DNA of 64,000 nucleotides from Glandiceps talaboti (GCF_964340395.1 NC_135556.1:23363723-23427722), one strand, 5' to 3'. Shown: positions 1 to 14,900, counted from the stretch's first letter. Notes: generated by a model not told the origin, from the sequence alone. Numbers and translations are program-made.

Positions 1-1093
1 TCTAAATCAGCTTTTTGATGACAACAAAAGTATTTTTGCACAAGAATATCAGAAAAAAAAAATGTTTTCTGACTGGTTGTGACACTTATTGTGCTCCTTC
101 AAGAACTATTGTGGTATTACAGTGCTAAGAAATGGTAGCCATCAAATCAGATGTATTAAATCTTATTCAATTTTCACATACTATTAAAACTGATGGTCAA
201 CCAGAAAACCAGTTTTCATTATCATAATCTTTCAAGACCACCTGTATGAATGTGCTACTGAGATGTAAAATGTGGTGTGTCCAATAGATTTAGTGATGAA
301 GTACACACATAATACAGTCCCTGTCAGGAACTAGACTAACTTGCCATATTATAATGCCTGTGGTTTTAACAAGTGGTAAACTGAATTCTCTATGGTCAAA
401 ACATAACCAGTATAATAAATCAATTAAGACTTGGTAACAGATAATAAACTTGTTGTTATGGTCTTTACCAAGGTCATTACTGTCAATCACAAAGATCACA
501 GCTATTGTGTGCCATACATGTATTTGATTAGTCAACTATCTGCCTCCACAGTAAGGTCATGGGCTGTACTTAAAGTTGATGACTTGAAGTGATACAACCC
601 CAAAGTTTAACACAGTATACTAATAGAATGTGTCAAAGTCTGGCCTGTACACAGAACAGATAGAGAAAAGTAAATATTCTGTTACTGTATAGTTGCTCAG
701 CTTTCTTGTACCTCTGTGTGAATTTCATAGGTGTGATATTCAACATGGCACAGGTGTGTATATATAATAATAACATGTAATAACTTTGTAATCTGTATGA
801 CTAAAGATACAGATCAGTTTACCCAGGATTTGGAATGCCCCTCCAATAATCTGGACATAACAAAAACAACAACTTTGATTCATGTCTTTCCCCTACCCCA
901 TCTCCCCACCCTCAACATCCACTTGAAAACTTTGGAGGAATGTGGTATGAGGGTACGCAAGTAATTGATAATTCACTTTAAAGGCACAGAATAACATGAA
1001 ACATTAGTTTAAATTACCACACAGTGCTTTGAGACATGATAAAGTTATAACTGAACCAGTAAATTGTATACAAAACCCATATTTTAACACACA

Positions 1094-1097
<4 letters not shown>

Positions 1098-1168
<71 letters not shown>
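1098..1168. repeat. (AC)n microsatellite
   Basis: An uninterrupted run of about 35 AC dinucleotides, preceded by a short interrupted AC tract. It opens a His/Thr-only reading frame that is not a gene. Confidence 0.97.
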
Positions 1169-1170
<2 letters not shown>

Positions 1171-2259
1171 CCTACCCCTCACCACCACAAGGGTGTTACA
1201 AGTACATGTAATGCACTCTAAGACACAGATTAGGTAAATATCAAGTCAAAATTATTTAGCTACCCTTTTCAGTGCATACTTATGTACAGAGAAGGTCAAA
1301 ATCTATGCATGGTGCATTTCACCAGCAGAACCAGTACAGTTTTCCATCACTGTCAGTGTGGTACGTAGTATCAAGTATTTTGGTATCTAGGTATGAAAAC
1401 CATGTTAATAGACATCATACTGTACAGTGAAGTCTAAAAATACTTGAGTGCTCCATATATATAAGTTACAGCACATCAACCATTGTGTTTTTCAGTGTCA
1501 CATATATAAATCATTGTGGCAAGAATGATCAGCAGGTATGAGATCTAACATTTGGTCTTTTAAAAATGTTTTGCTCAATATTAATTTGTAAGTGCTGCTA
1601 GGTTAAGTGTGTTCTTCAAATAAACCAGGTTACCAATACCAGGCATATGTAACTCTGTTGATTAAAATGGCTTGTGACAGGGGGTATGTAGTTGGTGTAT
1701 TTGTTAAGAGAAGTAAATGGGTAAAATTTACCTTGCTTTCCCAGTCATGATTCCAATGCAGAATTATTGTACACTCTATGGACATCATCCAGTTTTAATA
1801 CCCTAGTTTCTATACCTTGGCAAAAACTCTTTATAATTTTTTTTATGGAAATGTAATAATAGGCATCAATCTTTGACAACATTTTTGAGTTATTATCAAG
1901 TTCATTAGATTTCAAAATTAGAAATTATGACAGCATATGGTTCTTTTTTTACACTATTGTGTAATGGGTGAGTAACAATGAGAAAGGCCTTGGTTGATAG
2001 AGGTGAGAGATGACAGCACACTGTGGAATTTCACACTTGCATGGATGAAATGTTTCTGTGTTGTGAGGCGACTGTGCTACAGAAACAAGTTTTATGTAGT
2101 TGCCAAGTGTGTGTCTGACAATAGTTTCTAGGCTTCCTGTCTTACTGATTGTGAATGTTGATGTCTGGATTAAGTTAGGATTTTAAGGATTTTAGACCCA
2201 TGTCACAAAATGCTGAAACTTGGCCAGAGCTACAAGTGCTGACATGGCATCTATGCTGA

Positions 2260-2946
2260 TTGACTACAGGATACTTACCTACCAGGGCATTTATAATGGT
2301 TTCCAATGTCAATGCTTTCTATAAGGCATTTATCTGGTTTCCGACGTTCATGTGTATTTCAAGTCACTTGTATGGCTTCACTTTAACTACAGGGTATTTG
2401 TATGGCTTCCAATTTCAATCTTACTATATGTGGGGCCAGAGGATTTTTTAATCCGTCTTTTTTCCCCTTTTCTATTTTTTCTTCAGTATATGGAATTTTT
2501 TTTTCTATTCCGAAATAAATAAATAATAATAATAATAATAATATGACATAATATGGCCTTCTTGCCAACATGATCAGTGCATTTTTTTAAAACTTGTTTT
2601 TATTGCAAGTTCATAGAACTTGAACATCAGGACATTTTGTCTTCCAATTTCAATACTCACTACTGTATTATAGTATATGGGCATTTATGTCATGTGGTAT
2701 TCTTATAACTACAACTTAGTAAAAGGCATTTTTATGGCTTTCAATTTGAATGGTTTCTACATGACATTTACTACAAGTATATCATGGCTTCATTCTAACT
2801 ACAGAGCATTTGTATGGGTTCCATAACTGCAGGGCATTTATATGCTGTTAAGTTTCAGTGCTAACTGTGGGCATTGATATGGTTTCCAATGTCCATGCTA
2901 ACTGCAGGGCATTTAAATGGCTCTCATGTCAACTACATGGCATTTA
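2260..2946. repeat. Degenerate tandem repeat, unit about 40 bp
   Basis: The motif GGCATTTATATGGTTTCCAA followed by a TTCAATGCTAACTACAG-like stretch recurs many times with divergence and short insertions, for example around 2285, 2325, 2395, 2680, 2735, 2812, 2838, 2875 and 2910. This looks like an old decayed minisatellite. A TAA/ATA run and a T-rich stretch interrupt it near 2450-2545. Confidence 0.75.
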
Positions 2947-3748
2947 AATAAAAAGAAAGCTGATAAACAAACTTCAGAATTTAAACGTGCAAAAGGTTAT
3001 TGAAAGTTTCACTGTGATTAGTTAGAAAACAATTGAAATAAAATGACTAAATATGCTAAATCCTATCACTGGGCACTGAAAGACACTTCCAATTCACGAG
3101 CCTAACTATTCAACGGATATTTAGTGGAGAAGTCCTTGTATCCCATGGTAGCGTAGGATAGGTGTAGCTTTGAATTGAATTGAAGTGGGTAAGGAACTCG
3201 GCCACTTATTCTGAGGATAGCTGTGTATAACAATAGGAAGTCGTAAACAGAGAGGACATACAAACTAATTTGACACATATTTAGGTCCTCAACCTAGCAA
3301 CTGTGAAGTATGGATCATCTATGCTGTTGACCTCTGTGTGAAGGACGGGAGGACTTCACCTGGTCATTTGTAATGGGCACACACTCTCTATCCTGGTTGA
3401 AGTACACATATCTCATCAAGTTTTCAGGGAGAGTTTGTTTTGGGTTTATGGTGAAGTACTTCTGTACTGTGTGTAACCTCAGCAACTATGAATCTGATCA
3501 TTGAAATATCGAACAGCATTCAAATATTATTATCTGTTGAAGTTCATCGTCATGTAGACATTTTATCTGTGCACTCTTGGTCTATCCCTGGTAACTCTGT
3601 GCTCAACTTATTACTAGGTACAGAACAACGTTGTCTTGCTTAGTCACAGTCCTATTGACATACCCATTATGTGTGCATCTCTCACTCCAGCTTGTGTGCA
3701 TCCCTTCCCCCAGCTGTGATATCCGTAAGGAGATTAGCTGGTATTATA

Positions 3749-3767
3749 TAGATAGATAGATAGATAC
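3749..3767. repeat. (GATA)n microsatellite
   Basis: Short GATA tetranucleotide run of about four and a half units. Confidence 0.9.
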
Positions 3768-4311
3768 CCACATACAAGACTTATAATATACATATAGAAC
3801 AGGATGACTTTTATAGCTCTTATTGTAACAGTGTACAAATATTTGATTTAGTGTCTTAAAATTTCAAGTTGGCATTGAAATGCCAGTTGGCTCAAGTATA
3901 CTTACCACGAAGATCCAATACATCCTGTGTTGGTCACAGCTGAAGCCAAGCTGTGGAATTTCAATATTTCAAGCCAACCAACACCTTCCTGATATTCATG
4001 CAATCTGGATTAAGTATTGTATACTTTTCATTTAAAAGATAATACAAGGGATATACTTAATATGAATGTTGGTATAAGTTAAACCCACAACTGTAGAATT
4101 GATCATTGTGATATTTATGTTGGATTAAGTCTACATCTGTCATACATTCCTTCTGTTTCTTCATGGGAAAAGATAAATTTGTAACCCTGGTTTCCTTTCC
4201 TGTGTCAAGTTTTGTAGAAGAGATGTGATGTTCATTACTAAGAATTTGTATTTTTACAAAATCAGTACACAGCAAATAGTTGAATAATTTTTATCAGAAA
4301 AATGTAATTTT

Positions 4312-4391
4312 ATCTATGGTATACTAGTATTGACAACCATACAGTGTTACACATCTATGCTATACTAGTATTGACAACCATACTGTTACAC
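4312..4391. repeat. Two-copy 41-bp tandem duplication
   Basis: The segment containing TATACTAGTATTGACAACCA occurs twice in direct orientation with a period of about 41 bp. The copies are nearly identical, so the duplication is young. Confidence 0.9.
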
Positions 4392-5000
4392 AAAGTATGG
4401 TTTGATTGTAATTGTTGTATCCAGTTTATTTTGCTGATGGCAAATTAACCTGCGCTTCCCATTTTATATACATAATCACATTGTCATATGTTCTCATGCA
4501 AAATCATGTTTCAATGTATATGGTAGTTAACCCTGCAAATATGATTTTCTGCTCTTGCCATTTCATCAATAGGCTACCCTTTGTTAGTTACCAAGTGTTA
4601 TACCTTTATTAAAAACATTGTGACCACAATTTTGATATGTACACACTCAGTGAAGACTGATTTCCCAAGAGATACAGGAAACATATCCAATTACTTTGAA
4701 TATTAGAAACATAATAATGATTCTATTTCAGTTCTCAACATTAGTGATTATGTTTCCAAATTACAATTTCAATCACTGTTGGTGACTATTGTTTGGGAAG
4801 GAAATATGAAATATAATGTATATGTATGAATACATTGAATTTCATAAATCCTCAGAGCATTGTAGATTATATGCTGCAGTTATTTCCTGTAGCCAATTCT
4901 TGTCATTGTTGGAGTATATCAAGGTTTGTCCCTACGTTGTGTTCGTGCTCACTGAGAGAGTCTGCATGTTTGAAAGCTTAATAGCTCGCGTAGCGGCTCA

Positions 5001-5186
5001 ATGACTAGTACGCATGCACGTCCTATATACTATGCGATGGTTTTTTGGTGGTTTTACCCAAAGATGCATTGCGGTACAATGACTATGCATGTGCGTTCTA
5101 TATACTATGCAATGTTTTGGTGGTTTTACCCAAAGATGCATTGCGATGCAATGACTACACATGTGCGTTTTATATACTATGCGCAT
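5001..5186. repeat. Tandem repeat, 2.5 copies of a 72-78 bp unit
   Basis: Units start near 5001, 5079 and 5151. Each has a TATATACTATGC block, then TGGTGGTTTTACCCAAAGA, then a partly palindromic TGCATTGCGATGCA-like block. The self-complementary end of each unit could fold into a hairpin. Reading frames cross it on both strands but are repeat artefacts. Confidence 0.88.
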
Positions 5187-5921
5187 TCTCCACGGAGATG
5201 GTGCTATCTATAGTATCATTGTGAGGCAGCCGGTCACAAATGAATCTACCCTGTGTAAAGTTATGGGCTTTGCCTAGTTATGATATTATTATCATCTCTC
5301 AAGTTCCAAATATTGTTGATCAGAGTAGTTGTGTTGTGTGATTTTGTGAAACAATGGAATGGGTTTTTAAAGGTATTTGGTTGGATTTTGAGAAACTTTG
5401 ATTGCAAAGCTTGTAATCCGACACATATGGAAATGTGACGTTAGGATTTGTTGTAATTTCCTTAATAAATAATTCTATATGTGTAAAACACATTCACTAT
5501 CATAATACTTACATGCAGCAGGTTGAAATCATGCTTGCGATAGGGCATTGATTTTTGGGTGTGGACCCAAAAATCAATTTGACTGGTGGATTTATTTTAC
5601 ATACAGCTACACAAATGAATTTACCTACAGTTGATTCAGTATTGGTCACGATATATGATCTTATGAGTATTAAATAGTTTCTAAAAATGTTCCCGTCACA
5701 GCAAGTGCAGTTTTAATACTATGAAAACTACCATGCAGTACCAGAAATGGCAATGTTTTGCACAAATTACAATTATGAGTGGCATTGACCTACAGAAATA
5801 GCAGCTTTGTATTTGCAATTACGAGTAAGTAATAAAAAAAAGTAAAGTAAAGGCAGGAATAGAAATAGAAAACATGATATTGTTATTGATGTTTTTTCTT
5901 GTCTTTTTTTCTTTCTTTCAG

Positions 5922-5980
5922 ATCAAGCTTTGCTGGAAGATATAATGCTGGACAGTGGATATTATGCATATTACAGTACA
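5922..5980 (+). CDS. NSUN7: NSUN7 exon (first one recognised in window)
   Basis: A strong polypyrimidine tract and AG precede 5922, and GTAAGT follows 5980. With one upstream base the exon reads Y-QALLEDIMLDSGYYAYYST, matching in position and pattern the region of vertebrate NSUN7 that precedes the PD-x-L segment. It ends in phase 0, exactly what the exon at 15344 needs. Isolated by 9.4 kb from the next exon, it was recognised from phase plus family pattern. Confidence 0.82.
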
Positions 5981-8900
5981 GTAAGTATTATTACAATTTG
6001 TGTATTTTCTATGAATTTGTTTCTCACTACGGGAAGGGTAGTATAGAAACTATGGAGACAAGTACAAAAACAAACTATAATACAACGTTTGATTGTAAAG
6101 AATGAACATAGACAAAAAGAAGTATTCACTTCAAATTTATCATGATTGAACTTGAAGAGTGGTGACGTACCAAACTGTATGTTTTAATCAAACCTATGAT
6201 GGTGTTCTATTCAACCAAGACTACTCAGTTTCTTAGATTTAGGTTTTGTATGCATATTTCCTTGCCATGAACTCAGTCGACAGGACAACGAACTTGGCTT
6301 CTGAATGAATGGATGAATGGATGAATGGAGACAAGTGTTGTATAGCTTGTAGGCATGCAAGGGCACTGTCAGGTTAATGGTACATTTGTATTTGCAAACG
6401 TTGATTGTTGCTTGAATTGAATAGCAGCAAAAAGCCATTAGTGAGTTGTCAAACTTGATTATAACTGCCTAGAAATTTGTCAAAAGTAGGAAGCTAGTGT
6501 TCCAAATCAATTCTTTGTAAACCATACCTGTAATAATGGTGAAAAGGAACAATAATGTAATTTGTGGAAAAATGGTGTAATTTATTTGGTGGGCAAGTAA
6601 CTCCTGGTTACTAGATATGTTTTGCCATATTATTTATGGAGTCTTGCCAAAGTTTGCTTGCTCATATTGTTGCTGCAAGTGGTATCTAGTACATGATAAT
6701 CTACTTGCCACAGAAATGGTAGCGAAACATGAAAAGGGTAAGAAAAAATGAAAATGTTAAAATGATTGTGATAGAAGGCTGTGTGTATTAAATTGTAAGT
6801 AACACAACACACCACAGCACAGCACAACACAGCACAGCACAGCACAGCACAACACAACACAACACAACACAACACAACACAACACAACACAACACAACAC
6901 AACACAACACAACACAACACAACACAGCACAGCACAGCACAGCACAACACAACACAACACAACAGTCAACACATGACAACACAACACTATACAATACAAC
7001 ACAACACAAAACAGCACAACACAACACAACACAACACAACACACCACAATACAACACAACAAAACACTATACAGGTGATTATTATTGCTGTAGACACCTG
7101 ACTAAAGACCTGTTTAAACGTCCAACACCAAATACAATATGCACAAAAACGGTATAGCAACATAGCCTTGAATATAAACTCATGTAAAACAGCATGACTT
7201 CCAGGGGAACAAAACACAGAAAAGAAAGCCATGAGAATAAACCTGGACTGGTGTGAATTTTTCATTTCACTTTCTGAATACTACTTAACTTGAAGTGTAT
7301 ATAGAATTGAAATGAATGTGTTCCTGAGTAACAGCAGTCAGTTATTTATAAAGTTTTCTTTTTTGTCAGTGAACAGTCAGTTGTCTTTCGTTTAAGTTTT
7401 CAATTTTACCGCACAAAGAAGTTTGACTTGTATGCTTGTTGTAACAACTGACCCTCAAATCTTTTAGCAGGAAAAACCAAGTAGGCATTTATTCACATAT
7501 TCATGCATTTTCATCGCTCATCAAAAAGTAATAAAAAGGAAAGAAAGACAATTAGCTGGAAATTTCTAAGGGGGTTGAGAAAAAAACGGTTCACTAAATT
7601 TATAGGTTGACTAGATTCAAAGGATAAAAGAAAGGTCTGCAAGATTAAATAAAAAATTCAATAGGGTACAAGTGTTCTTCTTTTCAAATAAATTTCAAAA
7701 GGAATTGTGTGATTTTTCTTTAATGTCTTGTCACACTTTGTGTATGGCTACACACCTCTACCCCTGATAAAAGTTCATTGAACGATAGTGAATAGCAATG
7801 GAAGATATTTGGCTCATAGAAAAGAACTGGATCATGGGGTTCGTGCTTGAAAAAGTGCACATGAAATATAATTTGACATGGCTGTCAAGGGCACAATATT
7901 AGGTTGGTACTTTTTACAGAACTGTTGTTTGTATCATCTAACTGTTGAAAATGGCTGAATACTAAAAAAAAATATTTGAAAGGTTTGGTCAGAGTACAGC
8001 TAAGTTGTAATAACCATGCTAAAGAAATCCTGTCAATTTTTAGTAGTAGTACTTTAGTATCCTTTGAAACTTTAAATGTCCACATCAGATTGGGATTAAA
8101 ATATCACCTCAGAAAAAAATTTCATCATAAATGATCTTCTCTTATGACTCCACTGATAAGACAACACTAATGTAAAAAAAATACACCTGGGATTGAATTG
8201 TGGATCATTAAAATGTAATCCAGGAGTAAGTCTTACCTAATATTCATATTTTCCCATTTATTGAAATCCATTTCTGTATATACATATATATCAGTGTCCT
8301 TATTCCAGATGTGTGGATACTTATGCACATAAAAGAAAACATGTTTAGGACAAGCAGTGTAGATGTGAAATGCAGTATTTATAAACAAATTGAGTTGTCT
8401 CCCAGATCAGATTTTAAAAAGATTTAGATCATTTCATAATTGTGTGCAATACACACAACACAAACAGCCTTGAAACCATATACATGTAAAATAGTAGAGG
8501 GTAGATACCAGATTCACTTCAGCAACTATTGTATACCATTTCAAATAAGTATACAGTCACTAAATGTCAAATTTTGGACACCATATTACAAGTTATCCCA
8601 ATACTTTTCTTTTGATTATATTGTATAAGCCTTGGCTTCAGATAACAACTTGTCAGTGATTTCAAGGATTTACAACTTGACATTTCCAAGTTGCAATGCC
8701 AAGCATGATTTCTGAAAGGTCCATATATCAATAGACAGCCATATTTATTAGAATCGTTGTCATGTCCATATTGTAAGATTGCATAAAAACATTAGTTTTA
8801 TGAGAGAGGTAAGCACCGAAACAATAAGAAGACTGCCATAACTATAAACCCTACTGTCAGACAGACAATATCATTAAGTCGATTTTTACGATGTCATAAA

Positions 8901-11900
8901 AAGTCTTTTTAGGTACTACTACTAGTAAGAATTTTCTTTCTTTTTTTTCACATAGACTATAGTTTGGGAGTAGCTGTTTTCAAAGTAAACATTAAATGTC
9001 AAAGTATAGACATAAAATGTTTTATTTTCAATCCAGTGTCTTGGGAGCAATAATTTATTCTTGGTTTAAATGTCATAGTGTGAGTCATGAGAATAGAATT
9101 TTTCGTACTTTTTTTATTTTTAGATACATGGATTGTATGAACTATGGCATGTAAACTATATTCCAACATGGTGGAGGGTGTTGACTTAGTCTGGTATATT
9201 GTAGAGCCTAGATGTAATAAAGGTTTTCACCAGTGGCCAATGAATAAATAAGCAACATCCATGACTTTTCAATAACAATATTATTTTATTTAATATGATA
9301 AATATCTAAAAGTTATAAACTATATAGGAAGAAACCAGGCCTGCTGTATATATGTACATTTTCCCCATATTCCATACAGTCAAATAGTGCTTCTTCTAGT
9401 CGTACCTGCAGACGGAGTAAGCCAGGACTCGTGTTAGAACGAGACAATGTCAGAATTGAGTCCAGACATACCCTGTCTTTAAGCAGGACTGTGTTTCCGC
9501 ATACATTAGTCAGGTCCTTTTACTATACAAACCCTATACAAAAACCTACATATTGGCTATGTATATACATTAATTTTGTAAAAAGTTAATATTGCTGACA
9601 GACATCAATATTTGATTATATGTGTAGTTTGAGTAATACAATCTACTAGTCAACCAGATTACACCTAAGGGTTGAATCTTTAAACCTGGGTTCCATGAAA
9701 GCTGTCTTGGAATTCATATTATGTACTTTGTATACACACTGTGTATTATCTTTCTTACCACTTTACTGCGAGTCAAATGAATGTTAACATGGAATTTATG
9801 CTATGTGCTCTATCCAGTGTATGCAATGTACAGTATTGTTGATTCCTTAAAAAAAGAAGACCTCATAATAACAATAATTTCAGGAATCAATCCGTGAACT
9901 TTGAGAAGTATAATAATCAATGGTCTTTAAAGATGCCATATGGATGATGATTTGGATTTTTTTTTAACCCCTTCAATACTGAAAACATTCCCGCCAAAAT
10001 TGTTTGGACAAAATTCTTGTTTTATGTAAGTTTTTGGCATATATCAACTTCATTTTAGACTGGAATTAAAGAAATGTTACTTCCTAATAACGTAATATTA
10101 TTGTAATTATGAAAATATTCATATAAATTGGGTCCCCATATTATTTAAAACTTGTCTCTAGTCATGAAAGGGTTAATTCATAAAACAACTTGACTAAAAA
10201 ATCAAAAGTAAATACCCATTTGTTATCCATATGGCCACTTTATCTTGACATCAACCTATCAGAAATCAATAAGTAGACATTCGTTGTTTGATGTATGAAG
10301 GTAGCGCTTTTACTTTCATTAGTCTTCGAGATCAATTAAACTTCTAGAATTTCACACTCGGTGGCTTACGGTCTGATAGGATAGTGGATATAAGCTAAGG
10401 GTAAAATGTGTCTTTAAGGTTAAATGATGATTGCATGATCCTGTACAGGTTAACATCTTTGATCTTGTACATCAAATCTAGTGTCATTGTACAGGGGAAT
10501 TTGTCTGTCAGCTTACCTAAGGAAATGTTAATGTATTTGTGGTCTATCAGGAAAGTGATAGTTACTTTAGCCCAGAGACTTGTTTTGGTGGTACTACCTC
10601 AAGAATCTGTCTACACCAAGCTCCTTGAGATATAAATGTAGTAAACACCAAGACAAGCCTCTGCATGCACGACAGTAAAACTCCAATATAGAAATCCACA
10701 TTTTACTGAAAGAATGACAACAAATAGCAAAAAAAATCATTATATAAAGCAAATTACATACAAGTTCCTTTCTACTGTATTCTTTGAATGAATACATAAC
10801 CATTTTGCTATATTTAATCTAATTGATTGTTTTGTGAAAATAAAGAACTTCTGAGTAGTTCTAGTGCAATACAAAATTGAACTAGATTGTGAAAACATGG
10901 TTGACATAAGTGTTAGGTGTACTTGGTTCTTTGATCACACATTGATTGTATAAAACAGGAAAAGTTTGCTACATTGAAGTTAATGTTCTTAATATAGATT
11001 TTTGGAAGTTTGTCAACACAGGTATCAATATTAAAAATACATGGTAGAGAATTGAATATTGAATTGTGAAAAAGCATTCTTCATCATAGACTGTAAGATA
11101 CGTCCTGTCATTCCGTGTGGGAGGGGTTGACCGAAAATTAGTGTTAGATATGTAATGATATATGCTTTTAAAAAATAGCCTTGTAACCTAACTGTAGTTT
11201 TATTGTACATAGTACATACATTATTTCAGTGACCTTTCTCAGTGGTTGTCAAAACATTGACAGAAACTCTAACTCTGCTGATCACAGGATAATACATACA
11301 TACGAAATCCAACTGTTGTTTCACCTCCTCAGTATCAAGCCCCAAGCATTTCTCTTCTTGTTATGACAATGGTTTGATTGTACAAACTCATATCATTTGA
11401 ATGACCTTTTCTCAGTGGTTGTCAAAACAGTTCTAGAAATATCATGTTGTTTGATGTGATCTGTAGATATCACTTTCATCAAAGTTTTGAATAGAAATTG
11501 TAGACTAAAGGGCGTGGGTATCACTAGAATTGTCAAAATGGTTCTACAGATATGTAGAGTGATATGATTTGTTGATATCATCTGCACCAAAGTGAAGAAC
11601 GGAAATTCTAGTCCAAAGGCCACGTGTACGGCTAAACAATGCTAGAAATGTATACCAACGTAGTTGAATATATTTGAAATATAGAGATACAGCTTTCACT
11701 AGCATATAAAATGGAAATTGTCATCCGGAGGACATAGATATCACTATCACAATTTACATATAAAATTGAAATTCTAGATAGTCGCAAGGATGTCATCTAT
11801 ATGTTTAGTAGTCCTTGGGGGATAAAGATGTTTGAAATTTGTAGATTGCAAACTGAATATTTCCCATAAAAATGATGAACATTTAGACACGTTGACAAAC

Positions 11901-14900
11901 ACTGTGATGTTTTTTCTATAATCAGAATGCGTATGATATTACATTTTATGTTAGGTCATGTTTCATGGGAGTATCGTGTGTTGTTTTATCACTTCTCTAT
12001 TGAACGTTTTTGATCATTGTGAGATATCTGATAGGATAATTTTGTGTCATGGTGGTAAATTTTTACGAAAGCAGGATGAATGATTCTACGAAAATATATA
12101 GAAATAAACTTTCCATTAAAATTTTTGTGAAATTCTGTAATGCAGATTTGTAGAAAATTGTATAGAAAAAATCTATGGAAACCTGTAGAAATATAATCAG
12201 ACCATAGACCTATTGTTTATTGGGAGGGTTGTAGCTTGAAGTATAGATAGGTGTCCAAAGGAGAAATCTTTGTCTACTCAATGGAACTGTGACTGCGTTA
12301 CCGTACCTGTTCACTGTTTCTATTGAACGAGTATAGCAGAGTCACAGATCAAGCAAATAGACAGGCTAGAGAAGTCTATAGAAAACATCCAATTGGACAA
12401 TGAATGACTTGTCATTTATCATGAAATTATGTATTGTGTGTTTGTGTTTATATTTGTGTGTGCTTGTATTTGTTTTCATGCTTTACATGTAATACACGTA
12501 TACATAGTGTAACTGTGTGTGCGTGTATGTGTATGCAGTATACTGACAATAGACATATTTAGTACTAGTGTATGTCTCTCAAGCTGCCTGTCTGGTTTGT
12601 GTTTCTACAGTGCTATTACTATTAGTATTCTGAGTCTACAGTAAACTTCTAATACAGTCTTAAAACATTAGCTCCTTTATACATTAAAGTGACAAATGAG
12701 AGAGAGACATGTCTGTGATTAGACCTCTGTACTCATCAAATTTGACCTTTCTATTTGTTAAGGATTATCAGTTTTATAAACATTAATAATGTATAGGTAA
12801 TATATTGACTAGAATAAAACTTATTGTGATAGCAGTCCCAGTCTAAAAGCTTTTAATATTTACCAATACAATGGAATGATGATGTGTTTATCTACGATGG
12901 CCTTCATGGTGATTGTTAAAAATGTTCCATTGTTCCAGGGATTTTCTTCTCCTTCTTTTGTTCCAACATACCTAATCTAGTGAAAGTGGAGATTCAAGTC
13001 TAAACCAGGTAAAATAATTGTGTGTTCTGATGACATACAAGAATTGACACACTCAGTGACAGAGAAGCAGGGTTGGGTAATCAGAATCAATATTTTTTTT
13101 TTGCTTGAATGCTATGGTGAGAAACATATCCTCAGTGTGATAGAGTAGCCCAGAGATTTGGCTATCTGTAACAGCATACTGGTGAATGACATCCGATTGT
13201 TTAGCTGGGATAGCCAGTGACTTTTGAAGAAAAAATCATGTCAAACAGTTTGCATTTAGTTTGGCAGTTGTACAGTGCATGTCAGATAAATGCATATCAC
13301 TATTCAATACATCAGTATTTGGATTCCAAGTTTTAATTGAAAATGACATGTCAAACCCTGTCTACATTCTTGATTTCTCTCACAATATAATTCCACTGTG
13401 ATCAATTTCAATTATTTTGATTGGAAGCCATTAGTGTCTGTTTCAGTTACTATGCAAATGTAATCAGGAATTTCATTAATTTAAAGATTCCAGTGTTATC
13501 CAACAAGTTTGATCATAATATCTTCTGTCATTGTTGAGTATCATTGAAAATGGATTAGTTTCATCTGAATTTAATCCTTAGCTTATTTAGATATGTGTTA
13601 TCATGGATTACATAATTGTGAAAAGGGTATACCCCTTTTTTTTTGCTGAGCAGTACATGTATGGAAGTGCAAGTCATGTTAAATATACTATGTAATATGT
13701 AACGAAGTAATATACAATCTATCCTGCTGGACGTGCTGTTGTTTTGAATGGCAACAGTTTCATGTCCTCTCTTGGATGTTTCCTCAGGCCTACTGATGAT
13801 CTAATGACAGGTGGTTGGTGACACCTGACAGAGTCCAGGTTAGGATGTAAAACTGTTGTCATTCAAAACAACAGCAAGTCCAGTAGGATAGATTGTAATT
13901 ACTTCATTATTAACTTCATACCTGGATGATTGAGAACATTCATAGACATATTTAATATGTAGTTTGATAGTTGAATAACACACATTCAAGCTTTGTAGAG
14001 AAGTTGAGTTTATTCAGTACATCAGGCCATCAACCCATTATACAGCATGGAAATAAAGATTACAGAAAACAATTGGCAGAAAGTGTTACAAACAAGATCA
14101 ATATCACAGAAGATGATCTAAATATGACTAATGATTCCTTAATTTAAAATTAGTGACTTGCAACAATTTTTGCTAGATTCTGTTGACTTAAGTAAAAGAT
14201 GTCCATTTTGTAGGTGAAGGGTGAGCTTCATAATCCATACAGCAATTGTAGTTATCTTGATAAGTTTGAATATGGATTCAATACCCTTGAGATAGCTGTG
14301 TTCATATTTTGACTGATTACAGTTTAGATGATATCCATGGCATCAAATCTCAAGATCTCTCTCATTTCTTTGGCGTGAAGAGATGATTTGATGCCACTGA
14401 TAGCAGCTAGACTAGACAGATTATGAATATATCCAATTCTCACTACCTGCAATAGCATGTTACCTAATGCAGGAGGGTCAAAAAAAGAACAAGACGATTG
14501 ACTTATCCTCAGGTGTGCCAATAGTTTAAATGCATGTTCAGAGCGTGGAGCGGAAGTTAGTGTTGACCAAGAAATCGGATAGTCGTTATTTTTATGACAA
14601 ACTTAGGTGATAGAATTCTATTGCAAATACCAAGAATTTAGTGTCTTTATCAGTTATAGTATATAGAAAATTAATGTGATAAGGAATTCTTTTCGTGAAA
14701 GGGTTACTTACAGTATGCCCTCTGATGATGGCTAAATTTTGTTCTTGTGAGTCACGAGAAAATCAAATTTTGTGTCAGTGGTGCATTAAATTGGCTTTGA
14801 GGACATACTGGTTACCTATCTATAAATGTAGATTCCAACAGAAACAGTCTTTACGACTATCAAAATTATCTCACAGATATTGAATTGAAGTTTGGTTTAG

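Larger units (their letters stand above)
1..5921. other. Region with no recognised exon, upstream of first visible NSUN7 exon
   Basis: No exon could be recognised on either strand. The region should contain or precede the missing N-terminal NSUN7 exons, the last of which must end with one base of a codon (probably T of a Tyr codon) to join the exon at 5922. I looked for such an exon and did not find one. Contents are microsatellites, a degenerate 40-bp tandem repeat (2260-2946), a 41-bp duplication (4312-4391) and a 72-78-bp tandem repeat (5001-5186). Confidence 0.5.

Noticed and set aside
6630-7062. Cys-Val-Leu-rich reading frames of 89-110 codons on the minus strand
   Set aside because: They arise from a stop-free ACAAC pentamer satellite that is open in all three phases.
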